From NCBI GenBank assembly GCA_026874595.1, contig CM049306.1:75329642-75393641 (forward strand): a DNA stretch of 64,000 bases. Reading direction: 5' to 3'. The position numbers and the translations under genes were made by a program. Below the pieces are notes generated by a model, which saw only the letters and a list, made by a program, of their open reading frames with translations, was not told the DNA's origin and ran no database searches. Positions 26,230 through 38,046 of the stretch are shown piece after piece. The DNA is from Sipunculus nudus (taxonomy: Eukaryota; Annelida; Sipuncula; Golfingiida; Sipunculidae). How positions within the stretch are numbered: position 1 is the first letter of the stretch; every line of letters begins with the position of its first letter.

Positions 26230-26283
26230 ATATAATGGCACCATAGGTTTTCCGTGAACAGCGTACGTTTTCATCTGCTTGCT
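24402..26283 (-). other. Possible nanos 3' UTR
   Basis: Downstream of the nanos stop there is no gene up to an AATAAA on the minus strand at 24402-24407; a nearer AATAAA lies at 24867-24872. The stretch holds an AT microsatellite (26190-26226) and two perfect Pumilio-type elements UGUACAUA on the sense strand (26119-26126 and 24651-24658). The rest looks unique. UTR status is inferred from position and signals only; the real 3' end could be much closer to the stop. Confidence 0.3.
26119..26126 (-). promoter_or_regulatory. Pumilio-type element downstream of nanos
   Basis: Sense-strand TGTACATA fits the PUF-protein consensus UGUANAUA, 158 nt past the nanos stop codon. A second identical site is at 24651-24658. 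Function is inferred. Confidence 0.35.
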
Positions 26284-26889
26284 CTATGGCAAGATGCGTT
26301 TCTTCCCAGCAGCTGTTCTGGAGGTTCTCAGCGCACGTGCGGTGCTGAGCGCGTCACCGTTGCCGAGGGGACAGTACTTGATTGTATGAGCATTGTCCTT
26401 GCTGGCACCACATTTCGGACACGTGTACTTGTACAGTATAGGACATAAAATCCTACCTTCAGTGTCTTTGAGATTGTGGCTGGTGTAAACAGCTTCCGTT
26501 TCACCGTTATTACGACAAAACACGCAAAGTCTGGGAGAATTCCCGCCAGAATTCTTCCTGCGGCGTGTTTTACGGGGGTCCTTTTCGCGGGCGGACACAA
26601 GTTCCATTAGTCTGGCGTGGGTTATGGGCTCACGAAGTCCCTGTGCTGGCAGCCGGTCATCACCACGTATGATCCAGTCAAATTCGTCCAAGTCTTTGGA
26701 CACCCCGTTTGACTGGAAGTCGTCATGGCGAGCTGGCTCTTCCATCGTTAAAGAGCTGAACAAGCGTGTAATTTCAGCTTGAAGTGCTGGATTGAACGGG
26801 AACAAGTTTTGTTCCCTGTTATCCCTGGCCTGCATGGCAGTAGATAGGATGTCCATGGTTGTGGTACTGGCGAACAAACTGTATGACAT
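26284..26889 (-). CDS. nanos: Nanos homolog, intronless
   Basis: Encodes 201 aa with a complete Nanos-type double CCHC zinc finger near the C-terminus. With the ATG numbered 1, finger 1 is C122, C125, H138, C149 and finger 2 is C157, C160, H168, C173. The spacing C-x2-C-x12-H-x10-C-x7-C-x2-C-x7-H-x4-C is the family signature. Family members are cytoplasmic RNA-binding repressors that work with Pumilio and recruit CCR4-NOT to maintain germline and stem cells. The start is the ATG at 26889: it has ACC before it, and an in-frame TAG lies 18 nt upstream, so the reading frame cannot begin earlier with an ATG. An Arg/Lys-rich stretch (about residues 104-112) precedes the fingers, and the N-terminal 90 residues are low in similarity to anything I recognise. 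I cannot assign a NOT1-interacting motif with confidence. No intron is needed. Family assignment is very secure. Confidence 0.96.
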   Translation of the reverse strand: MSYSLFASTTTMDILSTAMQARDNREQNLFPFNPALQAEITRLFSSLTMEEPARHDDFQSNGVSKDLDEFDWIIRGDDRLPAQGLREPITHARLMELVSAREKDPRKTRRRKNSGGNSPRLCVFCRNNGETEAVYTSHNLKDTEGRILCPILYKYTCPKCGASKDNAHTIKYCPLGNGDALSTARALRTSRTAAGKKRILP

Positions 26890-27022
26890 GGTGGTTGCTG
26901 ACACTTGCTACTCGTTGCGAAATGACTGGAGTATTTACGTCGCTCGGGGTATGCACATGCTTTTGTTTCTACAAGGCGGGGCACCATTCGCATTTGGAGC
27001 CATGTCGGTTGGCGCGTCTCAG

Positions 27023-27027
27023 CCAAT
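27023..27027 (-). promoter_or_regulatory. Inverted CCAAT box upstream of nanos
   Basis: An AGCCAATCAG element lies about 135 bp upstream of the nanos ATG, reading ATTGG on the sense (minus) strand. No clear TATA box is seen between it and the ATG. Assigning it to nanos is inference from position. Confidence 0.35.
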
Positions 27028-27140
27028 CAGCGAGCACTTAGTCAATGATTGACAGGGCTGAACCGCGGTCGCGCCATCGCAGGTGTTCATCGAGGTGCCT
27101 GGTGAGCTTGATCCTACTGTTGTTGTTCCCATCAGCGGGC

Positions 27141-27180
27141 AACCCCCCCCCCCCCCCCCGCCCCCCCCCCCCCCCGCCAC
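27141..27180 (+). repeat. Poly-C tract
   Basis: Near-pure C run interrupted by single G bases, about 250 bp upstream of the nanos ATG. Confidence 0.7.
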
Positions 27181-27467
27181 CAAACTGGCCTGCCACGAAG
27201 GTCCCCGGGAGGCGTTACCAATCTGTATATAAATATTGATGCTATGCCTCTTCCACTAAAGAATAATAAAGAAAACACAGAAAACTTTTTTTTTCAATTA
27301 TGGGATTGGACTTGAGATAACCCAGTGTACATACGAGAGCTAAATATAACCAAATAAACGAGGCTGGCAAATTTCACCTGAACTAAGTTTAAGTGTCTCA
27401 TATGATATAATTACTATAATTCCTCCAGAAAACTAATTATTCCTCCAGAAAACAGACGCATAAGTTC

Positions 27468-27469
<2 letters not shown>

Positions 27470-27507
<38 letters not shown>
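27470..27507. repeat. (AT)n microsatellite
   Basis: AT run bounded by inverted TTCATGTAT / ATACATGAA, so it can fold into a hairpin. Confidence 0.9.
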
Positions 27508-27509
<2 letters not shown>

Positions 27510-28838
27510 GAATTAGTTTGTTCATAAACTGTGATTTGATGGACATATTTAGTCAAAACTATCGCTATAGGTGTTTTACTTATATAAAGTTATATGGTAA
27601 GAACATGCACTATCACAGAGATCTATGTATGTTTTCTTCCGTGCAAAACTCTAAATGCACACACGTTTATTTGAACAAGCCAAAGCTATGATACAGTATA
27701 AATAACAACTCACTCGAATTTAATTGTGTGAGTTGGTCGGTTGAAAGTGAAAACACGATTATTCATTCTAAATATACATCCATTAGCCTGAAATGTAGAC
27801 CGGATGTCCGCGGTGTTAATTCCAGTGAAAACATATCGACCATGAGTGGCAATTAGGGACAAACGTGACGCGCTCTGAAACGAACACTAAATAAATATGA
27901 AGGCGTGGGCCTAACTTCCCCGTGTACTAACAAATGATTACAACCATGTACTTATAGCACTTTGATAAAGGTAATTTAATAAACCCGCTGATTTTGAAGT
28001 TGAGCTTGGAATTAAGAAGCTTACTACCCATGGATTTATTTTACTCTTATTTGTGTCAATAACATATATATATTACTGAATATATGTATAAATTTATACA
28101 TTTCAGTTATGTAAATTTAAGGTCAATTCGAACTGAAGAGATTCCAAATAATGTATCAAATGGAACGCCTGCAGAGAATGAACATGTTGTGATAACTTAC
28201 CAACTTGTGTGTTGAATAATAATCTTACTGAATTAATCTTTCTATATTTTAGAAACACGTACTGCAAGGACTCCTTTTTAGCCACCAAAAATGTTTTTAT
28301 GGACCCCTCCCCCCTTCTGAATGTTTTGAAAATAGGTCTATAGAAACATTGTATATATAACGTCCAAAATAATGACGCAACTTGAAATCCACACACACAC
28401 ATATGAGGAGAAACTGACATGAAATCAACAACATTCTTTGAAGACATGGGGCGTGTCCATTTGAAACCTCCATGGAGACGAGGTCAGGCCACATGCACGC
28501 GCAGTTTAATTAATTCTCTATCATTTACCTGGAATCGTACCAGTTAAGTGTGCAGCACTTCCTGCACTTCTCTCAAAAGAAGAAACCTGGATAAAAATAT
28601 GCTCTGGATTTCTTTGAGAACTTATAAAATGCTTTATTCACGTACCGTCCATATGGTCAAATTTGTTTTTAACTGATGAAGATTTAATGCACACTCCCAG
28701 TTTTCCACTAAAAATATGTTAAAAAAAATACAGACGTGTTGTTTTCTATGCCTACAAGTGTGTATTAGATAGAACCTTGAATTTCCATTAGGGAAAGGGG
28801 ATGTCTATATATGTATGACTGTATGTGTTTGGAGAGAG

Positions 28839-28889
28839 AGAGAGTAAGAGAGAGAGAGAGAGAGAGAGGGTTTGGGGGGGGGGGGGGGT
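28839..28889. repeat. (AG)n microsatellite followed by a G-run
   Basis: AG repeats ending in a GGGTTTGGGGGG tract. Confidence 0.9.
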
Positions 28890-29943
28890 AGTTCAAGAAA
28901 AAGAAAAAAAATCACTATACTTTTAAATCCCATTAATCTAACATGGTCGCCAATAGCTGTGAAAATAATGAATATGTATATATATATATATAACACTTAA
29001 GGTATTTTAGATATTAAAATATGGTTTCTATATAGAAAATATGAATTGTATTCCAAAGTTCCGCGGACATCAGCGTCGAACCACATTGTAACAGGTGGAA
29101 TTCGTCACAAAACGAACAGAGCTCATGCTACCGCAACAGGTTACCGGGGCCTAAATAAGCGAACGCCCAATATTGTTCTTTTTCTGAAACCAGAGAAAAC
29201 AAACGTTATTCATCAAGGGTTTTAATTACCCTTAGCAAGGCTGAAAAGTCCTTGAATAATGACCAGGTAGCGATGTTTTGTAGAAGCTTTTTGAGTACAG
29301 CTTAAGATCAAATATTGTTTTGGTACAACGACCCACCCAGGATTCTTTTCAAAGGAATACGAAACACAGTTACTGCCTGGGGGCGTGGTTGTTTAGATTT
29401 ACAATAAAGCGCCCTCGGGCGGGCATGGAGTTTTGTTTGATCTGGAAATTATTGCGATAACATGGAATAAATATATGTAGCTTTTAATGTATGTGGCGCC
29501 AAGCAACCACGCGTAACCCCGTAAAAATAACTGCAACCAAAGTTCCAAATTATCACCAAATGCATTTGCGGTCACGTAATTTGAACATTTTTTTTTTTTT
29601 TTATGTAACTGATCTCTGGCGGTTTTGATCATACCATGGGTTTAAGTCACATTGGCGTTGCTTTGTATTCGGGTTGTTTGGAAGTAAGCGCTCGCAAGGT
29701 TTCGCGCGTTTTTTAGACAACAGGTGGCACCACCTGCTGGATTGCTTTGGGCCACAAAACCCTGTTGATATCATGCCACACGGACACGCGTACCGCTTTT
29801 GAAGACATTTCAAAAACAGGCCGAGGGTGGAAAAAAGACTTAACTTCACAGGGGTAACACAACTCTGGGATTAACATTGTTTTTAAACATGTATACTGAC
29901 ATTCAAATATGAGGTATTATGTAAATGTATATACGCAAAATAC

Positions 29944-29944
<1 letters not shown>

Positions 29945-29993
<49 letters not shown>
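29945..29993. repeat. (ATT)n microsatellite
   Basis: Perfect ATT run. Confidence 0.95.
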
Positions 29994-29995
<2 letters not shown>

Positions 29996-31289
29996 CAAAT
30001 AATCTAACGATAAGGGCTACAATCTTGTGTGTACAGTGTGTTTACGTATCTGTAAGTCCTGATTCGGCTTAAGTCCTTATGTGGCTTATAACACACCTGA
30101 TATGGACTACCTCCTGATATGGCGTACTTATCCGGAAAAGGAGGTGGAGATTAACAACACACTCTTTTGTGAGTTATCTTCCTTCCCAGAAAATAGCACA
30201 CGAGGACAAATCGACAAAGATAACCAATGAAGTCGTGTTTTAATTCACTCTGGTGACTTCTATGGCCCTTTTGGAAAATTGGCTAATTCATTAGTACCCA
30301 ATATATAGAATTACTGGTACTTAAAAACAGAAGCAAGCTACATGACGACATACGTGACTGTGTTCCTAAATCAAGTTATTTATGATGTGGAATTGGTATA
30401 TGATAAGATCGCTCTATTTAATTTATAATTTTGAATTTATAGTTTTAAATTTATAGCCTTATCTCCGCCAGGATCCTAAACCAATTCTCCTGTGTTTTTC
30501 TTCAGAGTGTTACGCTTGACCGGCATATAATATAAGTCATAGGTGCACTAGGACGATGCGGCCCCTATTACCGTACAGGGGTCGTAATGACGCCTTTCTG
30601 CCTGATTCAGACTGGCAAGCACGTGCATGGAAAGGCATTTTTCATTTTGTACTAATCCGTTGGAAAGGTGAACACCTAGATGTTTTCCACATTAGCAGGT
30701 GACAAGTAGTAACAAATATGACACCAAAAAAAAAAAAAAACACAAACAAACAAAAAAATAAATAGTTCACAGGTGGTGTTCCACCGAATCCCTATATTTC
30801 CTATATTCTCTTATTAAAATGGTCTGTAATTTCATACTTTCCAGTATTTAGAGCCTCATCTCCTATTTTTTCTTATATTCATATTTTTTCCAATGCTCTA
30901 TCGTGTTTCAGATAAAGCAGTGTTACTATTAAAAACATTAATTTCTTTTTGCATGGAAATGTGTATGTATAGGATAGTATGTAAGACGGCAGAATCCGGT
31001 TTACACTAAGCAAAATATCATAATACTTTGATATGATGGTAGGATGCATCTTTAACGGAAAGGCAATTTATTTTTTTTGTTTGATAGGCAAACCTTAATT
31101 AATGCCTTTTCGTTGGATAGGTGAAAATTTCAAATTATCGCGATTCCTGCCGCATGAATCTCTCCATTATATAGAAATAGTCGTATGTGTCACAATGGGG
31201 GAAAAACCTTTGAATTAAATTTTTATGTTGATTCGGTTAATTCTAGATTTTAATGGATTGTTTCTGGGGTGTTATTCTTACCTTTCGCA

Positions 31290-31910
31290 AAATGTCATCT
31301 GAATCTGTTCAGAACTTTATTTTGAGTAAAATTGCCCACAGCAGACCAAGGGAAAACATAATACCGCTCGCCACCTGGCGGAGATAAAATGAACCACACG
31401 ATCTTCGCCTCACATACGGTGAACCACATAGCGCTAAAATGAACTCCGCTGGTTAGGGTTTCTGGGCTTTGAACTCTATAGCCCATAATGCACCGGGGCT
31501 TCTAAATGCATGAACTTCGTAGGTATACATGAAGTGAAGAGGATAGGAGTTCGTTCTCGTACGTTGTTATAGAATTGTTCAAGGTAGATTACATGAACGT
31601 GTGATGTTTTGTGGCAATAACTTTACGGAATAAATTACTCTTATTAAATAATAGGTTACACTTCCATTTCTTCCCCTCTTGATGGATCGATGGGACCAGT
31701 AACAAACTGGAAATGTTATATGAACTATAATTTAATAAGTGTAGGAATACATGATAATTTGTTAGCATGTGCATGTGAAATGTAAACAGGTGTTTCCTTC
31801 AAATGTGACAGATTTAGAACTGAAAGTGTGACAGTTGAAACAGGTGTAGTCCCAGCCGTCCCATCGTGCCGAATACTGGAAGAGGTTCAGAGGTGTCAAT
31901 ACCGGTAGAG
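31290..31910. repeat. Dispersed repeat
   Basis: Shares CATAATGCACCGGGGCTTCT, an ACTTCGTAGGTATA stretch, ATGTAAACAGGTGTTT and GTAGTCCCAGCCG-like blocks with 44815-45190, and an inverted, partial relative at 57290-57560. Non-coding. Confidence 0.55.
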
Positions 31911-32155
31911 ATTGGGGGTATATATCCCAACCCCCCTTACTTTATAGCAAGGGGGGATGGTCAATGTAATCACACCCCCCCCTCTATATTGAGAAAATAA
32001 TAGCTATATATTGGAAATGAAATGCATTTTAGAATTTTAAGAATTATAGACTGGTTCAATTTCTAAATAAATATGAAATATTTTATATCTAAAATGGATT
32101 AGAATTAATATATACCTAATTTTTTTTAAAAATTATACTTAATCTGTATATATTT

Positions 32156-32156
<1 letters not shown>

Positions 32157-32208
<52 letters not shown>
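32157..32208. repeat. (AT)n microsatellite
   Basis: Perfect AT run. Confidence 0.95.
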
Positions 32209-32212
<4 letters not shown>

Positions 32213-32429
32213 GGATAGGTCCGTGGACTGTTCATGGTATTGTCTATTGAATGAGGATGAAGGTAATCATATGATAAGAATGATATGATAATTTTATGCC
32301 CTCAGCCTTACTGATTTCAGGTTTTATATTCACGCCTTGCACGGGGTTAGGAATAATCTAGAAGTCAAAACCTGTCGTTAAGACTTTACAGTGCATCTCT
32401 GAGGTTCTATAACGAGTTTCACCATTATA

Positions 32430-32510
32430 CTATTGAGGCACCGTCGGGGTTCGAACCGGGGATCTCCCCCCTTTCCTTGTAGAAAATTCACGCCACTGGA
32501 GAGGTTCTCC
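32430..32510 (-). repeat. tRNA-like (SINE head) sequence
   Basis: Minus strand shows CCCCGGTTCGAACCCCGACG, a good Pol III box B. The T-stem has two mismatches and the acceptor stem does not close, so it is not a functional tRNA gene. Confidence 0.35.
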
Positions 32511-32672
32511 TATGAGTCCGATTCTGAGCAGTGAGTGTGTAGTTGTGCACCAGATGGCCTTTGTTACTCAGCCCGGCTGTTGCTGCCATCTAGCGACAGA
32601 CTGTATAACTAATCTAATGAAACGTGGAAAACATCATGCACCTAGTGGTGCCTGGCAGTGGCAAGCACAATA

Positions 32673-33000
32673 TTACAGTACACTAGCAATTACCCGCGCC
32701 GTTCTACGCACGGTTTGGGGCGAGCATTTAGTTCTGAGGTCAAATAGCTTATCATAGATGAAAGTCTTGGTTGAAAAATGTTACCGTCATAAGATCTCTT
32801 TTTTTCTGACATTTGGTATAAGTATTCTGTTTTTGAGTTGACCTTGTGTCGGATGACTTGGACGAATATGTTCCTATAGAATGGTGGAATATCTTTTGAC
32901 AAAACCCGGAGCATATGTATGATGAAAACCACGGCAATCCGTAATGTCCAGAGGAGATACGGAAGACCACACAAATCGCGTTCCGCTATTAATATATAGA
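32673..33000 (+). repeat. RTE-type SINE/LINE 3'-end-like repeat
   Basis: Starts CACTAGCAATTACCCGCGCC, resembling the conserved segment of RTE-associated repeats, and ends CACGGCAATCCG ... CGCTATTAATATATAGAT. No reverse transcriptase frame. A second, partial copy lies at 33645-33770. Confidence 0.45.
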
Positions 33001-33644
33001 TTCATTATATGCATGATGTTATGCATAAAACTAAATGAAGCCAAGCGATTGGCCGGAGAATTTTCGAAGAAGTGATAAATAAAATCATTTTTATATGAAA
33101 ATATATTATGCTGAACATCGCCATTTAAAGTTGCCCTCCGATCTCTACAATCCGCCAGTAAAGGAACCTGTTATCTTGCATGAGACGTGTTCTCGTTAAT
33201 TGCATTCCCCTTATCAGGCACAAAAACTGAGCACTCACATGGTCGGGCAATTCCGCTGCGCAAAAGTTCGTGGTAGCATTATATTATATGGTACATATAA
33301 TGGCTGTATATATTTTTAGATATCACGCACTCCCAAGGACCGAAAAATTCCGAAAATTTTCATTCTTTAAAACGTCCCCCTTTAAGCATTCTCCTCACGA
33401 GAGATCCTCTTGTGCACAATAGACCTTTTGAGAAGGGATCACGAATGGGGATTATTTCGGGCGGGTCACCTCGAAATATAAGAAAATCCCAGATGGGGCC
33501 CCCGGGAGTAAAACTGTTCCGCCATCTCACATTCTATGGCCATTGTGTTACCGGGCCCAAAGACACAAAGAAAAGAGGCGCCCACGGGGGAGCAAATATT
33601 AAAATTATTAATTATGCAGGTAATACGCAAATATTGCAAATAAA

Positions 33645-33770
33645 AGGGGGCGGAATCTCTTCGGACAAACCCAGAGCATATGTATGTCGAAAATCACGGC
33701 AATCCGTACGGCGGTATCAGAGGAGATACGGAAAATCACAAAAATCGCCTTACGCTATTAATATATAGAT
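33645..33770 (+). repeat. Second copy of the RTE-like 3' end
   Basis: Matches the last ~125 bp of the 32.7-kb repeat (AGAGCATATGTATG, CACGGCAATCCGTA, AGAGGAGATACGGAA, CGCTATTAATATATAGAT). Confidence 0.5.
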
Positions 33771-34559
33771 AATTGGTCTACATATATGTCTGGATATAAA
33801 AGCAGTAAACTTGTCAAACAACACTTCAACGTATATTCAATACCATAAAAAAAATAAAGCATATGGATGCTGTTGTCTGGAGAACATCATGGACATCATT
33901 AAAAACTAAAGGAATGACATATTAAAGGTACATAATCAAGAGAAATATAAGGCCTATCCTTTCAAGGGCCAAATCACCTATAAAGTATGTTAAGTTGATA
34001 TAAAAAATAGATTCTTCCCTTTAATATAAATCTCTACCAGCCAAAATATTGCCTTGAAACCGTTTGATTACTTCTGTAAACGAGTGGGCCGGGCGCGATC
34101 GCAGGTGTCAACATAAAAACAGTAAGTGGGGCCGTGTGCAGCGCGGAGTCACAATACGTGTCAATCAGGAGATACCCTGACTGACTTGGCACAAAAATAT
34201 AATACATGATCCTGCAGGCTGAAACACCGCGTATTGCCCCTCTGAATCGGATCTCCGGTCACAGACACACGTGGACTGTCATAACAAGGTGTTAAACAGT
34301 CGTTTGCGAGGATATGAGACTGTGCTGGATGGTTCTGTTGGGAAACTCTTGTATAAAGCAAAACTGAACTGATAGTGTGAAAGAATAGGCATAATATTGC
34401 TCCTGTTTATGCCCCTTTAAAACCTAGTTCTTCTGGTTCTTCTGGTCAAGTAACGTGGCGTCGGTCATAGAATGTTAACATCATTCAGATATTATATTTT
34501 TTTGTTTTAGAATATTTATGAGGCTAAACAGCCAAACAGCAGCTTGCAAGTTCTTTGAG

Positions 34560-35330
34560 CATGACTCCAATGACATTGATCCTGAATTAAGGTCACTGCG
34601 ACCTATATTCTCTGAGTTTTAGGGCTTGTTATCGCACCCAGGAATAGTTAAAAATTCGTTACAAAAGCTCCAGTATTTGAATAATTGCCATGAATCTTTT
34701 CATGTGGCGTCACCTTTATTTTCTTCAATTTTTACGTATTTTTCTCTATTTTTGAGACCTTCAAACGAAGCACAAACCATGACCCTTAAAACTAGAAACT
34801 TCTAACAGTACTTCCATAGAGGTCCTAATCAAATCTCCTTGGAAACCTAAAATCAGATCATGGTGACCTATATTCTACGAACTACGGGCCAGAAACATCC
34901 AGAGAGTCAGACCTGGTGACATTCAGGGACGTCTTGGGTAAATGGCCCTGGAAACATGAAATTAGGTCACCATAACCTATTTTCTACGAGCAATTGGAAT
35001 AAAACATGATTTTAATACCCTGAAAGTCAGATGAGCTCAAATTGTACCCATTAGGCCTAGCATCTTCTAACTCAACATCCAGGGAAGTTCTGGTCAAATG
35101 TTTTTGGGACCTTAAACTAGGTAATGACGGCCTATATATAATTTGCCAGCGACTGCCAGAAAAAACATGATTTAGAACACCCAGACACTCAGACAGGGCA
35201 CAACTTGTATCCATTAGGCACGAAACTTCTAACTTTACATCCAAGGAGGTCCTAGTCAAATCTCCTCGGAATCCTGAAATAAGGTCATGGTAACCTATAT
35301 TCTGCGTGACTAAAAAAAGTTAAACATATG
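34560..35330 (-). repeat. Inverted 'GGTAACAGAGACCTAATTTC' repeat block
   Basis: Reverse-orientation relatives of the 7.6-12.6 kb family: TCTCCTTGGAAACCTAAAAT, CCTATATTCTACGAACTACG and CTTCTAACTTTACATCCAAG recur with irregular 110-255 bp spacing. No coding capacity. Confidence 0.6.
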
Positions 35331-35339
35331 TTCTGTTCA

Positions 35340-38046
35340 TTTTTTAAAGAAAAGTGGCTAACGGCCCCTTGCAGTCGCAGAAATTAACGGACTACTAAAC
35401 GCCGTAACACATGAAGACATGCCACGGTGACAAATCCGTTGTTTACAAATAGATTCTACCAGAACCAATCTGACAGTCTGCATGTTCAGTTTAAAAATCC
35501 ACGGTTTGATGGTTACAGTTTGTACCCAACCAGGCATCAGACGAATAAAAAATTCTGTCATTCTGATCAATGGTCATATAAATAATACAATGAATCTAGA
35601 AATACCGTTCCAGTTGTGGTGCCACATGTACAGTAAAACTGTGGATATCTACCATTTAGAAATAGTGAATTTTTATCATTTTTACTATAAGAAAGTCGCC
35701 TTGCCTCACCTGCAGCTACATGCACTCACAATTACATGACCAATAATTTAGGCTGTAAGATTTGATGCTGATAGTCGCAGCCATTCCTGGGATAAAACGA
35801 CATTAGCGTTGAACACATGTAATACAACCAAATTTTGCAATTAATCACCCCATTACTCGGAGAAACCTTGTTCGATCTTTTACAAACTTTGCACAATTAT
35901 AATCTCAATCAGTTAGGTTAAGACAGTTATATAATATTTATGAACAAACATACAATATATGTTTTGCGATCTTGAACAACCAGAAGAGACTCACTTTAAG
36001 CGTGCTCAAAATGATGGTTCTTGTCATGTGACTCGTGGAACAAAGGACATTTCAGGTTTCAAATGACTGATATGAGATTTCGCCAGGATTTCACCAGGAC
36101 GCATAATGGGTTTAAAGGGACCCAATCATCAATCTGACCTTTAAAAATTAAAGGTAATCCCTTGGAGCTTTTATAAAAAAAGGGAAAAAATGGATATCAC
36201 CGCACACAGGCTGCTTGTTTTGTTTTAATCAACGTTTTAATAATATTTTTTGGGGCCCACCAAAATAATCAAAGCAAATTCAAAAAGGGCATCTGGCAGT
36301 AGGCCTAAGTCAGATAAGCCAGAGCGTGAAAATGGCGTTTTGAAACAAGTGACCTTTCTACCTCCGCATATATGCAATCTACCACCTTAGGTAACATGTT
36401 TTTCCGCGTGTGTCAACTTTAGTGAGTTTACAAACACGTTGTTGATAAGTTCATACGTCCTTCAAAGGTGTTAAAAGAACTTTTTACAACCAGAAATACC
36501 CTTAGATCATTAATATATACACGAGGAAGCCAAAAATCACATCAATTCATTTTAAAAATTTAGGTGAATAGGCACCTTTAAGTAAGGGATTTTTGGGCCC
36601 AACGGTTTCAATGAGTGACCTCAAAATGAACAGAAAAGAGACAAAGGTGCGCACCTTATATAAATAGTCCATAAAACAAATGTACAAATAGTAAAATACT
36701 CATATCATGAAAATGTTCGATAAATTTGCCATGTTGAACCTATCACTTGGTCCGAAATTTCATATTAAACACGACTAAATGTTAAGTAGAAATAACACAT
36801 ATTTAGGTACCCACGTGTATGGGGTCTCTTTGGTGTGAATAACAAGAATACATCAATTTGTCGGGACGTACCGAACATAAAACTGGTATAACTTAAAAGG
36901 AAGACTAGTATATATGAAGGCTCTTTAATGTTTTGGTGTCCTGTGCATAAACACGCTGATACACGATGTTGGTGTAGCCACGGCTTCAAAACACAGTTAA
37001 CATCACAGTTGTGATGACAATGACATTGTACCAGGTGAAGTCAGTTCGCAAGAGAAATTATACTTTGCACACCCAACTGAGCAGAAAGGTAAAGTGGTAG
37101 GCATGGTGTCGTATTACTCACCTGTGACGTAATTGTTTACTTCCCACGTAAACATCTGCGACATGTTTTCTTCTCAATATCGTGTCCTTAAGTGCAAGCA
37201 TCGCCGAAACTCGTGTATTATCGCTCATGATGAAACAGAGTATACAAACATTAGGCGTAAGTTAAGCCTTAACGATATTACAGATGTACGCGGGAAATAT
37301 GGAGTATTATCATGCAGTGGAATTCGGACTGGTCATGGTCTTCTTTTATGTTAACAAAATCGCATGGTCCTCCGCAACTTTATGACTTATTGGCCATAAA
37401 CAGGCACATGAATACTAATATTGAGATAAAAAGCCAATAATTGATGTTATTTTCACATTTGTTCAATATAAAGTATTGCTGTGGATATAATCTGCTGTAA
37501 AAACAGGGACATACATCCTATGCATGTGTTTGTGTCCGTTTAGGCTCACTGCACGCCGGTGTGCAGCGCAAATAACAAATTCATAATACAATTTTGATCA
37601 ACCGTGTCGCTCCCAAATTATTTGGAGTCCCGTGCTGAAGAAATTACGAAGTACCTGAGATCCCAGGACGGCCGGGGGCGCGCTTTGAATGTTAGCATTG
37701 TCCACGTGTTTGTTAGTTCAGTTCATTCTATGGCCTGACCTGTGGATTTTCTGGCCGTTTTGTCCACATTTATGCACCAGCGACATGCTCTGTTGCACAC
37801 GTTTATGACTACGGGCAAGAGGGAATACACCGCGATGAACTTCACAATATATCACCTACTCCTCGAGATAGGACTCTTTTTAACAGATGGACGTATGGTC
37901 TGTTATATGGATATTTTGTTAATGTTTATCCTTAAGGACTAGGCCTATATACATTGAAATTGGACTCGAAGAAGTTATCTTTACATAAGGAAGGCAATAC
38001 CCGGTGTGTTTATGTGAATCTGCTGATTATGGAATTCGTGTGAAAA
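35340..38046. other. No gene seen; 5' flank of GT61
   Basis: Unique-looking AT-rich sequence. A CCAAATTATTTGG palindrome near 37612 could be a regulatory site for the GT61 gene 430 bp downstream; this is speculative. Confidence 0.4.

Larger units (their letters stand above)
27240..31280. other. No gene seen
   Basis: AT-rich with microsatellites and a 16-bp inverted CAGGTGG/CCACCTG at 29721-29736. Nothing coding recognised. Confidence 0.55.

Noticed and set aside
26284-26904. Longer nanos frame of 206 codons
   Set aside because: The extra five codons begin with GTG, not ATG, and an in-frame TAG lies just upstream. The ATG at 26889 is the start.
32430-32510. tRNA gene on the minus strand
   Set aside because: Good box B but mismatched T-stem and no acceptor stem; more likely a SINE head.
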